In this document: positions 1 through 11,000 of the stretch, one piece after another
How the letters are laid out: each line of letters opens with the position of its first letter
Numbering within the stretch: the stretch's first letter is position 1
Assembly: GCA_037903475.1 (NCBI GenBank)
Contig: JBAJFG010000636.1
Coordinates: 124,001-188,000 of the forward strand
Reading direction: 5' to 3'
Source: Ancylostoma caninum
Lineage: Eukaryota; Nematoda; Chromadorea; Rhabditida; Ancylostomatidae
Length of the DNA stretch: 64,000 nucleotides
Program-made: the position numbers and the translations under genes
Notes under the pieces: generated by a model
Database searches by the model: none
Seen by the model: the letters and a program-made list of their open reading frames with translations, nothing else
Told to the model about the DNA's origin: nothing

Positions 1-215
1 CTTCCTGCAAATTAGGTTCCGTAGTGTAGATGAATTAACAAAAAAAAAATGAATTCCATGGATCGAGATATCAATTTTTTCAACTCGCCGTTTTTTTTTT
101 CGAGATTTCTATATGAAGAATTTACAATGGTATGTGTACATCCTGATCATAAAAGTACACATCAATCTTTATAAAAGTGAAGGAGACCCCGTTCTAATTT
201 ATTGTTTTTGGAAAA

Positions 216-247
<32 letters not shown>

Positions 248-1073
248 GGGAGGATTCCAAACGATCGGAAATGCCCAATGCATTTCATATGCTCGATGCC
301 ATCGGTCGATAATTGCATGTCACTGCCGCAATATCCGCAATATCACCTATCGACAGTACCGAACATGTCGAACATGTTCTGGGAAGGGGGTGGGGGAGTG
401 GCCGTCACCGGGGTGTAGTATCTGGCGAAAATGCAGTATCACATCGAAGCCCCGCCCCAACCCTCTTCAACATAAAAAGCGTAACAGGAGAATTCCGACG
501 TTTTTACAGAGAATCATTGGGACCATCATGCTCAGCACCTTTTGGTTTATATTAAAAAAACACAAAGAGGTGGTGGCACTGCACTTGACAAGGTGCAGAT
601 GTACGGTAGGACGTTTTTTTTCTTTTCATAGACTTTAGCTAGCTTTGAGGCTGCGTCTATACTTCATCGCGATGCGACTGTCGCGCTTGTATTAATAAAA
701 ACACATTTCTTACACCACTCATATCATACCTCTGTTAGAAAAATTGAGCTGGAGAAATCTTGCAGGGATTTCGGCACTTCAACAGTTTAGACGACTCATA
801 TGTCACCGAAAATTTTGGAATTGGAAGATCCGGTGGCTGCAAAATACCACATTTGGGAGAGATGATAAGCGTAGCCAACATCATGAGGAAAGATAAATAA
901 GAAAACAAATATTCTTGCCACGTGTGAAAGCGGATGACACCATCGAAGTTCCTGTTTATGCAGAAGCATTCTCACTGCTGTTGACACCTCCATGAACCAG
1001 TGTTTCCTAAGGGGAAAAAAATGCTTCTACGGCTAGTTACTAAACTCCGCCTCTTTGAACAGATTGACCCGAA
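1..1073. other. Intergenic, no gene seen
   Basis: No exon with convincing splice sites was found. The stretch holds the poly-G run at 227-250 and AT-rich DNA. Around 640-690 there is a short segment, GATGCGACTGTCGCGC, reminiscent of the MITE at 45832-46077. Open frames here come from low-complexity sequence. Confidence 0.5.
227..250. repeat. Poly-G homopolymer (24 G)
   Basis: A run of T leads directly into 24 consecutive G. Long G tracts are known in nematode genomes and are prone to length error and to G-quadruplex formation. The glycine-rich open frames crossing it are artefacts. Confidence 0.95.
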
Positions 1074-2440
1074 ATGGTACTGAAGCTAGCAGTAATCCTA
1101 TTCTTGGCAATACCACAAGGCTATGCTCAGCCTGAAGATATCATGGGACAATACATCGAGATATCTATGGAGCTTACCACAGCGATGAAGGGCACTGGTG
1201 CTGATGAGGCAGAGCTGCACCAGGTACGCCATTGCAGGCTGTCACATGGATGCTAATTAATTTTTGGTGTTTTTATTATTATTTTGATATTATATTTATA
1301 TTATTGATTATTCAGCTTGCAAAGGATATCGTCTATCATGGTGACGACCAAGGAAAAGTGCAAAAATTGTACGACGCATATTTGCTGAACAAAAGTGAAG
1401 AGATCAAGGAAGCTTTTATCAAGAACTATATGCATAATAAGTATGTTTGGTGATTTTTCAGCTAGTGTTGCTATTTTATTTGAAAAAAAAAGATTTATCA
1501 TTTCAGAAGAGTGGAGTATCTTAAGAATCGAGTCAGTAAGGTCCTCGGATACTATCTTACGAAGGAACAGATAAAAAATGTGGGTAATTCTTCTGCTAGG
1601 GATGGCTAAGCTCCGCCCCTTGTGAAGTATAATGCATGGATAAGTCGCAATTGTCAAGCTCCTTTCAAAATAAATTTGACCTCTTAAGCACTGTAGGAAA
1701 TTTAACAAGCACCAACAAGTATTAGTCAAATATATGTATACAAAAACAAGACCTTCGACTCTCATTCATTATAGATGCTCCGCAAACAGATAGAATGGAT
1801 AGACCACGCCCATCCCTGGTGTTAATTTGCCCAAGTTCAATTTTATGCTGCTATTCCACCGGCTAGTTTAAGTACTGTAGGAATTATGATTGTCTACAAA
1901 CTAGATTTGCGACTAGGGATGTGTTTTGCTCGGCGGTCGGTCCAGACCACAGAAACCACGCTCTCAGCTACCCAGCTCCCGTGACCCTGCCTTTGAAGCA
2001 AATTTGCAGTATCCAGTTAGCTGCAATAGAACAGTTGTCGTCCACCATGTCGTGATTCGCTGGACAATCGCCGCCACTGATTGGTTGGTCACTGGCGGTG
2101 GACCACGCCCACTGATCTTGACGTTCTCTATAATGGCAAGTTTTTTAAGGTACGCATGGTTCTGGAAAGAGAAGTTGAAAAAGGATCTACGCAAGAGGAA
2201 ATTATTGCGGAAATGAAGAAAGAACTGATGAAGGTCAGAGATTCTTAATCAAATCTCAGAGATTGAGCTCTGATCAATCAATAACGATCAATATCCATTC
2301 AGGAAGTCAGTGAACAGAAAGCTGAACGAGCTATCGAAAGAGTGATCAAGGACCTTAGGATCCTTGGCAAGCGATACGTTGGTTGGATGGAGAAGGCTGA
2401 GAAGTTTTTCGTTACGCTTATCAAGCACGACGAACACTAG
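1074..2440 (+). CDS. Small secreted alpha-helical protein, 189 aa, five exons
   Basis: Exons 1074-1223, 1316-1440, 1507-1579, 2150-2233 and 2303-2440 join in phase (570 nt including stop). The N-terminus, MVLKLAVILFLAIPQGYAQP, is a clear signal peptide. The mature part is rich in Lys and Glu and looks helical throughout, with almost no Cys, ending in VTLIKHDEH. No enzyme motif is visible. Length and composition recall small secreted nematode helical families such as SXP/RAL-2 (DUF148) or fatty-acid/retinol-binding proteins, but I could not match either signature, so the family stays open. Introns 1 and 2 are short (92 and 66 nt) and AT-rich with TTCAG or TTTCAG acceptors. Intron 3 (about 570 nt) is long and repeat-like. 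The donor of exon 3 could instead be four bases further on. An AATAAA lies about 330 bp past the stop. Confidence 0.72.
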
Positions 2441-3660
2441 GAAACGTGGAAAAGGTGTAGTAGGCGTGGCTTGCCCCCTCCTCTCCAAATTGCAACCTAT
2501 ATAGATGTGAAACCCATCCAGGTACATATTGTTGTAAAACAAGTTACTGCTAGTTCCTATCCACACGACATGCAATGTAAAACATGCATATTGATCAATG
2601 GTTGATAATAGCTGGCTTTAGCATTGTGCACACGGCTATTTATTTAGTGTTAATCTAACTGAGCCAGCAAAGATTCACGTAATTTCTGTAATTATTGTTA
2701 TGATGTAGAAGAGTATACTTATTTAAAAATTTCTACGTTCAATTTTGTGCCATAAATTCGCGTAAAACAAATAAATTGTTATATGTTTGTCTACGTCTAG
2801 AGAGTGTCACTGTAGCTTACCCCTTCCGCCATAAAAGTGAGTCTAACACAAAGAATAGTAACCTAACTGTGGAGAAATTACAGCGAACGAAGTCACAGTT
2901 ACAGCTCGCTGATATGGGAAAGCGGCTGAACGATGTGCCTGCTGACGCATGCTTGGTCTTTTGTACAAGCGCGCGAGGGACAGGCGTGGTGGGACCCATA
3001 AGCGGCATAGCCCACGCTTTCAAACAGAGAGCAGCCCCCATCTTCACCCACTTCTTGTGTATTCCGCTCTGTCTCACTTCTTCATATGAGATCTTCCTCC
3101 GTCATTGGTCCAAAATCTAGCGGAATCTCCATGACGAAGATTTTCATGAATTCACACAATCCGTGTTCCCTCTCATTTCTGAACGAGAAATGTCAGATTT
3201 ACTTGACAGATCTGTGACGGACCTCTAACCACGCTTCTTGTTCTGATAGGTTGGCTTGTGTTTAATGGTTCAGTTACCCATGTGTGGGGATTTTATTGTC
3301 TGCTCTACCTCATGAAGCGATGGCCAAGCAAACACACGATGGTTAGCGTGACTGTTCATCACATAGACTAAATAGTGCTTGAAGACAAGAGATACGAAGA
3401 TTGGTTTTGCTAGCCTTGTTTCATCCGGTCATGCGTTCATAAACCCTAGCTTTGGTAGTTCATCCCTTCACCTATTCTGACCATTACCTATTCTGACACT
3501 CCTTCCTTGGACATGTAAGCCCACTTTTTATAGTTGTTATACTCAAGTTTTGGCCTACTAGATCTTCCTTATGAGAAACTGTGACCTTAAATTTATATTT
3601 AGTTCCCGAACAAGCTTGTGCATGAAGTGGAACTCAAACACAAAAACCTATGTTTTTCCT
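2441..3660. other. Intergenic, no gene seen
   Basis: AT-rich sequence. An open frame on each strand near 2780-3120 lacks splice sites, a signal or a recognisable domain, and I treat both as noise. Palindromic AGATCTG-type words occur near 3190-3220 without forming a larger element. Confidence 0.4.
2770..2775 (+). terminator. Candidate polyadenylation signal
   Basis: AATAAA in AT-rich sequence 330 bp downstream of the stop of the secreted helical protein gene. A plausible cleavage signal for it, although the distance gives a long 3' UTR for a nematode. Confidence 0.3.
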
Positions 3661-3770
3661 TTTCCTACCTCGATTCAATATGGGTAAATCCAGTGAAATA
3701 TGGAAGACAGCCTCTCTGCAGAAGTTTCTGAATCGCATACTGTTCGCTCATGCAATAAACGAAGTGATCC

Positions 3771-3950
3771 TGGTCTAGATGCATCATTGAGATTACCCAA
3801 GGTAAACGTACCGAGGTATCCGAATTCACCCTTCTGGCAGTCATCAACATGTTTACCCATGTGTACCATTTATTGCCTGTGCCCACTTGCTACCCATGGG
3901 TAACCATAGACATGGGCATGGGATGACACATCCTTCTGATGATGCACATT
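3771..3950. mobile_element. MITE of the ATTACCC/GGGTAA family, copy 1
   Basis: Begins with the block TGCATCATTGAGATTACCC and ends near the inverted word GATGATGCA. Related copies lie at 47046-47233, 48548-48660 and 48811-49133 and share GATTACCC, GTTTACCCAT and CCCATGGGTAA words. Open frames at this copy and at 47 kb translate to similar peptides (WVNMLMTAR and WVKMLMAAR), showing the ORFs are repeat shadows, not genes. Confidence 0.7.
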
Positions 3951-3977
3951 TCCCTAATCTCTAAGCATTATACCTTT

Positions 3978-4730
3978 ACTAGGCGGTGTACCCGGCTTCG
4001 CTCGGGTATTCAACATTTCCCGGCAATTTAAAGCTGATGAACCAAAACCAAAAAAAGACCAAAAAATCCTTGTGGAACCAGAAAATACTTTGTTCATCAT
4101 TTGGTGATCGGCTTAAGTGACTCCTCTCCACCCCTCCTCCTTCCATCAGAAAATGGGGTGAAGTTGCTCGAATGGCAGATAAATCTTTCTAAAATGCTTT
4201 CCTTATCCACGTTCAGCGTATCGGAAATCCCAGGAGGCACGTTTTCATCGACCCGTGTGCAAGAATGCCGAAAAATCAATAAAACAGATAATTCGATATC
4301 TCGCCCAAAATGGTTGCCATACTCGTGTTCAGCGTATTGAGGTACCCCAGTAGACATGTCTTTACCACCTGATGGGAAAGAGCAGAGAAGAATCAATAAA
4401 ATCAAAAAATCGATAATTTGGCACAAAATGGTTATCATATTTGTGCTCAGCATATTCAGGAACCTCAGCAGGCACGTTCTCGCCAGTCCCTGGGCAAAGA
4501 CAGGAAAAACCAATAAAATCGATATAATCGATAAATCAGTCGATAATCCCAGGTGCAAAGTAGCCTATAACCTCCGCCGGCCCGCGAAAGATGTACATGC
4601 AAAATTTGGTCCTGATTGGTTCATCCTTCGGGATTTCTATAAGGAACATACAAACACACACGAACACACACAAACAAACACACAAACAAACTTTCACTTT
4701 CATATATACAGATTTCTGCACATCCTTTTA
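3978..4730 (+). repeat. Dispersed repeat with internal tandem array and ACACAAACA tail
   Basis: Starts with the hairpin-like head ACCCGGCTTCGCTCGGGT, contains three copies of a unit of about 117 bp (word GTTCAGCGTATTGAGG and variants near 4208, 4323 and 4442), and closes with an (ACACAAACA)n microsatellite at about 4650-4692. The head-plus-simple-tail layout resembles interspersed retroposons of many invertebrates. No protein is encoded. I infer a mobile origin but cannot class it. Confidence 0.6.
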
Positions 4731-5008
4731 TTCTCCTCTAGTTTTACATGAATCATTACCCAGTAGTCATTGAAAATCCACCGATTTACTTAATTCTGGC
4801 CGAATAAATGGAAAAGACATGTTGAATCAGCAACAGTTTTGATCTAGGGTGATATTCATTCAGTAGTATTCTTTCAACCAAAGTGGCAGCAGTTCAACCG
4901 GAGAAGAACATAGCCGATGAAGGATTTATACGTTAGTCAGCGAGTTTTGTTTGTCTTTTCTTTTCTCCTTTGAAAACCACCCAGTGACGACTTCTTCGAA
5001 AATTACAG

Positions 5009-5921
5009 GCTGATGATCCTCCATTCATTGATGTTGCGCTGACATTACGCAGCTGTGGATGCGGCTACATGATCGTGCTGGCGATGTATCTGAACACACT
5101 TCTGGTAGAAATCAATATTCATAGTCGAGTCAGTAAAAAAAAAAGAGAAATTCACGCTTCCAGTTGATAGCCATCAATCTTAAAGTCGGAATACGTCCAC
5201 AAGAAGATGAAATGCCTCAGCTTGTATTCCAAACATCGCCACCAAGAGAAGTATGGGAGTTTTGTTTAGTTACCCACGCACCACCACTTATCAACTCTAT
5301 TTAGTCGAAGCCGACGCCTGAGAAGAAGGAGTCAGATGTTGGTCCTATAGGGAAGTATGAAGAAGCACATACACAAGAGGAACCTGAACCGGTGAGTAGA
5401 AAATGGCTCATCGCAACATCTGTGTAGGTAAGCCTCCCGCTGTTAAGGAACCACAGAGTCCACAACTTCTTCCATTGGCAAAAACCCCGGCTCCTGGTGG
5501 CACTGTATGTCTCGATTATTTTCTTTGAATTTTCTTTAATTACCTCCAAAATGTGTTGTTTTTAGCCTAGGAAGACGAAGACCGACAAGGAGAACGCGCA
5601 TAAAGAGAAAGAAAAAGAAAAGAAAGATGACAAAGATAAGGACAAGTCTGAGAAGGCGGCAAAGGGGTGAGGAATTCTGATGGTAGCATGGGGTTAGAGG
5701 TGTGGAATTATTCACTTCCAGAGATAAGACGTTGAAATCGGCCAGGATGTCGATTCGTCTTCCTCGTGCGCCTAAAGGACATCACGATGAAGAATTGGAG
5801 CAGATGGTAAGCATAATAGATAGAGGGTTGACCAGTGTGCAAAGCACTAAACGAGTAAAAATCCATGCTTTTCCAGGAAAAGTTCTTGGCTGAAGACGAC
5901 ATGAGCGCTATCGAAAAATAA
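5009..5921 (+). CDS. RLPRAPKG-family protein, copy 1 (5' end unresolved)
   Basis: Exons 5009-5104, 5164-5250, 5305-5391, 5433-5504, 5566-5666, 5722-5806 and 5877-5921 form one open frame ending in TAA. Order along the protein: an acidic/hydrophobic start with a candidate membrane segment near YMIVLAMYLNTLLLIAI, a Pro/Glu/Lys linker, a highly charged Lys/Asp exon (KEKEKEKKDDKDKDK), then the conserved block RLPRAPKGHHDEELEQM and the last exon EKFLAEDDMSAIEK. The same block, with an intron at the same place directly after the Met codon, occurs at 23817-24007 and 31210-31394, so this is a dispersed three-copy family. The translation start was not found: an open segment at 4861-4931 does not join in phase, and an in-frame ATG at 5071 is possible. 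The acceptor of the fourth exon is the least certain. No known domain recognised. Confidence 0.65.
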
Positions 5922-6100
5922 TGGGAAGACCACATTTTGAGCTGATTCTTTTTACTACGCTATTTCTTTGTTTAAAGTTTTTCAGTAAAGTTTTTTGTGC
6001 ACGTTTCAAGTCATGCAGATGACGTCAACCGTTCTGTTGTCTCTCCATAAAGAACAACAAAACACATCTTCGAAACGATTGTGAAAGTTTAATCTTGCAC

Positions 6101-6221
6101 CTTAGGTCCATGGCATACTTCAACAGCGAAACCGTCGCATTGAAGGAAGTGAATGGAAATAATGAGAACAAAATGTTACAAGTTCTCATATCTTATCAGT
6201 TTGCGTGGAATACCGTGCTGG
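6101..6221 (+). mobile_element. Truncated MITE (GGCATACT family), left part
   Basis: Matches the left 120 bp of the complete copies at 9971-10170 and 22111-22306, including the shared stretch GAATGGAAATAATGAGAAC and GCATGGAATACCGTGCTGG. It is interrupted exactly where the 926-bp inverted-repeat element at 6222 begins, so the larger element probably jumped into it. Confidence 0.8.
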
Positions 6222-7147
6222 CATACTCAGACAATTTCGGGGGCAAATCCCGTTCCAACCGCCGGCAAATCCCCGACGAAACGTTTGAACGAGGACCAAT
6301 AGCGGACAAACAGCGGGCGGAAACCACGAATGTTGCGAGCCAAACGCGCTGTCGGGCGAATCGCGGGCTGAACGCAGAGTCATTCGGGCTAAAGCACCAC
6401 CGTCGGGGTTCGGCCCGCTATGTGAAGAGCGTCGGGCATCGGCCCGCTTTTCGCGGCCACTGACCGCCGGCAAATTTCTCCAAAAAGCGGTCTGAACGAC
6501 TACATATTTCTGCTCAATAAGAGAATGGCCCGGTCGGAATGATTGGTTGGTGGTAGTATGGGCGTATAAAGGATGAAGGCAACACCGGTATGGAAGAAGT
6601 CAGCAGCATGGATGGCCTAGTGGATAAAGCAGCGGACTCTCAGTCGTTCATAAAGAATGGTCAGGTTGTTTCGAATCCTCTCAGTAATAGAAAAAGGCTA
6701 GCACTACGAAACCATGGGCATGCCTTGCAAACAGCCATCTTTTCGTATTTCTGATAAGAATTTGCATATTTGTGTTGCTTTTTTACTCCGGTGATCACTT
6801 TGGATCCACAATAGCTTCGAATCCGGAGCTCCTCCGTGCGAGACTGTGCCCAAGAAGCGACCAAGTTGCCAGAGGTTGTCACGGTGCTGGCGTCCAGCTG
6901 ACAGGTAATTGTGGAGAATACCACCTTGTGCGCTGGATTGGGAGCAGTACCACCTGGTGGTTTGCGGGCTCATGGCGGCCTGAACGCGGACAGTACTCGG
7001 GCGGATAGGAATGCAAGCCCCGCTTTCAGCGGCCCTACAGCGGCCTGAACGCGACTACTTCTCAGGCGAAAACACTCAAACGCTCGTTCCGACCCTCGCG
7101 CCCCGCTCGTTCCGAACGGGATCTGCCTCCGAAATTGTCTGAGTATG
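6222..7147. mobile_element. GC-rich non-autonomous DNA transposon, 926 bp
   Basis: Bounded by inverted ends: CATACTCAGACAATTTCGG on the left and its complement CCGAAATTGTCTGAGTATG on the right, the match running on into ATCCCGTTC. The interior is unusually GC-rich near both ends, with repeated CGGCC/GCGGGC words, and carries a tRNA-like unit at 6605-6695. No transposase frame is present. It sits inside a MITE copy, giving a three-level nest (SINE in this element in MITE). Confidence 0.8.
6605..6695 (+). repeat. tRNA-derived SINE-like unit
   Basis: Pol III box A (TGGCCTAGTGG, 6613-6623) and a box B-like TTTCGAATCC near 6669-6678 are spaced as in a Ser/Leu-type tRNA. The acceptor stem is not closed, so this is not a functional tRNA gene; a tRNA-derived SINE head or pseudogene is more likely. 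Confidence 0.5.
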
Positions 7148-7463
7148 GGAGAATTCGGAGTGCTGATAGAGTCATCCATGGACGTTGGTGGAAACAACCA
7201 GCATACCCTGGGATTGTTCACTTCCTCTCTCGTCTTGACTACTGGATGTGTCCAGTTCTATTTCTCAGTACTATGCGGGATAACATGTTCATTTCATAGT
7301 AGGTAGCCTATTACTGTGAATGAGTTCAACATCTTAAAACAATGTGTAGCCGCCAGTGTTGTCGACTGGACACTGATGGTGCAGTTGCTGAAGCAGCTGA
7401 CTCCGAAGATTAGTGTCACGGCACGACTATCGAAGATACCAAAACTTTTGTTCGTTCAAATTT

Positions 7464-7690
7464 GCTTGGCGATACATTTGGCAAGATACGCATGGCGAGA
7501 CAATTGGCAAGGCTAGCACAGCGAAACGTTTGGGAAGCCTCGCATGGCAATGCTTTTAGAGAGGTTCGCTTGGCGATAAATTTGGTGGAACTTCTTTTTT
7601 GGCAATACATTTGTCGGAATTCGTTTGCCTGTGTGATTGGAAGCTCGACTGGTAGCAAAACTAACCTCGCCAAATGTATCGCCAATAAGC
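7464..7690 (+). repeat. 26-bp minisatellite, about six units, with inverted end copy
   Basis: Degenerate units of 26-27 bp with the pattern TTGGCGATACATTTGGCAAG followed by ATACGCA run from 7464 to about 7627. A complementary copy (CTCGCCAAATGTATCGCCAA) lies at about 7667-7688, so the array ends in an inverted copy. Open frames here on both strands are products of the period. Confidence 0.75.
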
Positions 7691-8036
7691 TTCAGAGTGC
7701 CACTTAATATTAGACTATTGATAATGTCAAAGACGATTTGATGAATGAATCTTTATATGACAGAAAAATTTATCTACTGATTCATGCCGGGAATATTCAG
7801 CGGCTGTACTTGTTTATTCACACTCGCTCGGTGGCTTGTCTGCAAATAAAATCACATAATTTTTATACAAAATATTTAGGATCTGTTTATATGGTTTGGA
7901 TTTGTGGAACTGTCAAGGAGTATAAAGTTTAAGGATCCAACCACAAAGATGTACGATTAAACAAGCAATACGTAAATAAAACACCTCGTTTAACGTATTC
8001 GTATGGATTGTTTCCCTCAATATTTCGCAGAAGAAA

Positions 8037-11000
8037 TTATTCGGAACCCCTTAGATGAGTTGACACAGTTTCTGTTTCACCCTTGCTTTTATGACCAAAG
8101 CCACCGCTTTCTCTATTCCAATTCTTTTCGATTACTTTTCCCTGTCAACAACCGCCATCGACGCAAGATAATGCGGCGTGTAGGAGTAGAAGAGAAATCC
8201 TGTTCGGAATGATTGGATCAATCTACCTTGAACTGATCTATTACTTCATCAACTGTCCTCATATTGTCAGCCGTAGGTTGAAAGCGATGAGTCACCTCGC
8301 GGGATTCTGAAACTAATTCAACGTATTCCTTCTCTGTGGCTGTGGAAGAATAAGAACGGCAACATTAACAACTTAGAAAATTTGCTAATGATATTAGGTT
8401 GAACAGAAAGCAATGAAAGGTACTGCATTCAAGTCAGATTTTTATCTCTAACTTTCGAGAGGTTTTATCCGGTGAGCTGAGAGTAAACCTTTGAAATCTA
8501 TAACATTATTGCGACGCATGGGTAGAACGGCGATTCTTTCTTCTCAGAACTGCTTAGGCTGCGGCTGGACACGGGACCCCTTTCCAGGAATGCCCAAAAT
8601 AAACGGCTTCTTTCTCGCTCGAGAAGAAGATAAGGGGTATGATGAGGTAGTGATCAGAGAATGACAAGCCAGGAGAATAAGAATAGTGGGTTAACGTTAA
8701 GACAGGAAAAAAGGAGGAAAATTGGCATGTAAAAAAGGTGGCGTGGAGCAGAGTTTTTCGCTCTTGTTGTTTTTCTCCAATGATTCCCCTCAGTTTTTAG
8801 ACTTGGCCAACCCATATGGTAGCCGTGTCTGTCTTACCTTGCAGAAGCAATTCGGATCACAGCAATTAGACTGCATTTTCACATGAGGCCGTCCGAGACG
8901 TGGCTCGTCACAAAATCCCATACTATCTGCAGATTCGATGTAAGTAAAACGGGTGCGTACTGTGAAATATTTGGCCACACTCTCATTGATTGCACTGCTG
9001 TCGTTATTGAACCCAGTTCCCAAGATCTCGCAGAGCAGCTCATAACAGAGGTTGGGTCAAAAGCATCCTTTCACAGTTGAAGGCATAGCTGCAGCAAGAA
9101 GCACACCTTGATTCTTCAATAACCCAGGGTAATATTTTGGGGAGTATCCTACTATGTCAATAGGACATGCCTGATTTAATCACCAGCAATATGGAATAGC
9201 GAAGTTTTGAAAAATTTCTGCCATTACTATTTCCTCAACCTACAAAGCAGTTCCAGAGATTCTCCTCGTTTGATGCATCATCGGGGTGGGGGTGGGGGTG
9301 ATCTTGATGTTGAAAAACTTTTTGTTGTAAAAAGTTTCTTCACCATTGTCTTCCACTAAGCAAAAAAGACATTTTACAAAGTGTGTGAAAAAATTGGTTC
9401 ATTCCCTCTTTTTGATCTCCTGGAAGTTATCAATAGGTTCATCTACTATCTGGACACAGTGAAGAACAATGTATGGAAAATAGAAAGGAAGGAAAGCGTG
9501 AAATTTGTGTATTAGAAAAGCATTTTATGGTTTACCAAAACTTGGGTGTTTATTGTTCGGCTTGAATTAGAGTACTCCTGCATTTTCACATTATTGGCTA
9601 GGCTTCGGTACAATAATACCTTCGTCAGGCCTATAACGTTTACAATTGCATTCAGTCTATCATCACTTCTACAAATATTATGCAAATATACTAATCAGGA
9701 GAATCAAGCTATGCGACAATAGATTCTGACACTATCAACTAAGCGACAGGACAACTGCGCACTGCTCACAAGAATGAGAGTCACTTGAACGGCAGATGTG
9801 ACACTGTCGCAATCACCACCGCTATGTTCCTATCTTATGAATTGCAATGCATCCGCTAGTTCATTCTCGTTGTTTATCTTTGGAGAGAGGCGTTTGATTG
9901 CCAGATCCTCCATCATTTTTCTTTCCAGCGGAGCATCCAGTGAGCGGTGTAGTATTGTGACCTTTATTTAGGTCTAAGGCATACTACACAGCGACGCTGT
10001 CGCTGCGACTGTTCACCGCCACAAGTTTACTCACAGTGGCTCCTATGCCAGCACGGTATTCCATGCAAACTGTGTGATAAGCTATGAGAACTCGTAACAT
10101 TTTGTTCTCATCATTTCCATTCATTTTCTTCACCACGACGGTGTCGTTGCGAAGTATGCCGTGGGCCTTAGGAGGATCCTCGTGTGAGTGGTGAAGGGTG
10201 CAATGATGTGAGAAACTGCTGTTAGGATAGGAGCTAGGATTCCGTAGTGCTCACATTTGTTCGTCTAGACGTTTATGAAGCGGTCTTGTCGTTTCTCCAA
10301 CGTATTTACATCCGCACCCTTCACACTTGACCAAGTAGACCGTTCCTCTCAGCTGACACATTTTGTTTCCTGCGCAGTAAATACAGTTACTTCGGCCACA
10401 TTTTTCTTGATAGATCCTTGTCGAGGTCAACAAGATCTTGAGGTTCTACGAAGAAAAATAAACGGAATTCCAATCGAATTGGTGTTCCGTCCCGGCCACA
10501 TTTTTCTTGGTAGATCCTTGTCGAGGTCAACAAGATCTTGAGGTTCTACGAAGAAAAATAAACGGAATACCAATCGAATTGGTGTTCCGTCCACTTCCGA
10601 GCCTGCAGAAAGCATCTTTATTCTCAATGTATGATCCACCTACTCGCGGACGAGATGTAGCGTGACGCGATTCAGCTGATTTTGTCAGCACTCACGTCGT
10701 TTTTGAAGAACAAACTGAGCTTCTCGCCCCCTATACCATCACTATCGTATTGTAATGATCTGATTTCCCTTTTCCTTTCTTTTTTTTTCAAGAGTTGTTA
10801 GCCACTTTTTAATTTGTCACATCCACTTGTTCCATCTTGTTATGTATCTGTATCAATTCTTTTTTGTCCTTTGCCTTATGTTTTGTTTTTTTTTTTCGCA
10901 GATAAGTCTGTGTAGCTTTAACTCCTTTGTGCCTATTTCCATTACTTTTTGCTGGAGAAAGCTGCAAAAACAAGCAAGCACCCGAATACGTCAAGAATGG

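Noticed and set aside
225..638. Glycine-rich small protein
   Set aside because: Generated by the poly-G run; no signal, splice sites or conserved pattern.
4861..4931. First exon of RLPRAPKG copy 1 (KVAAVQPEKNIADEGFI)
   Set aside because: It has plausible splice sites but ends in a phase that cannot join the 5009 exon without a stop.
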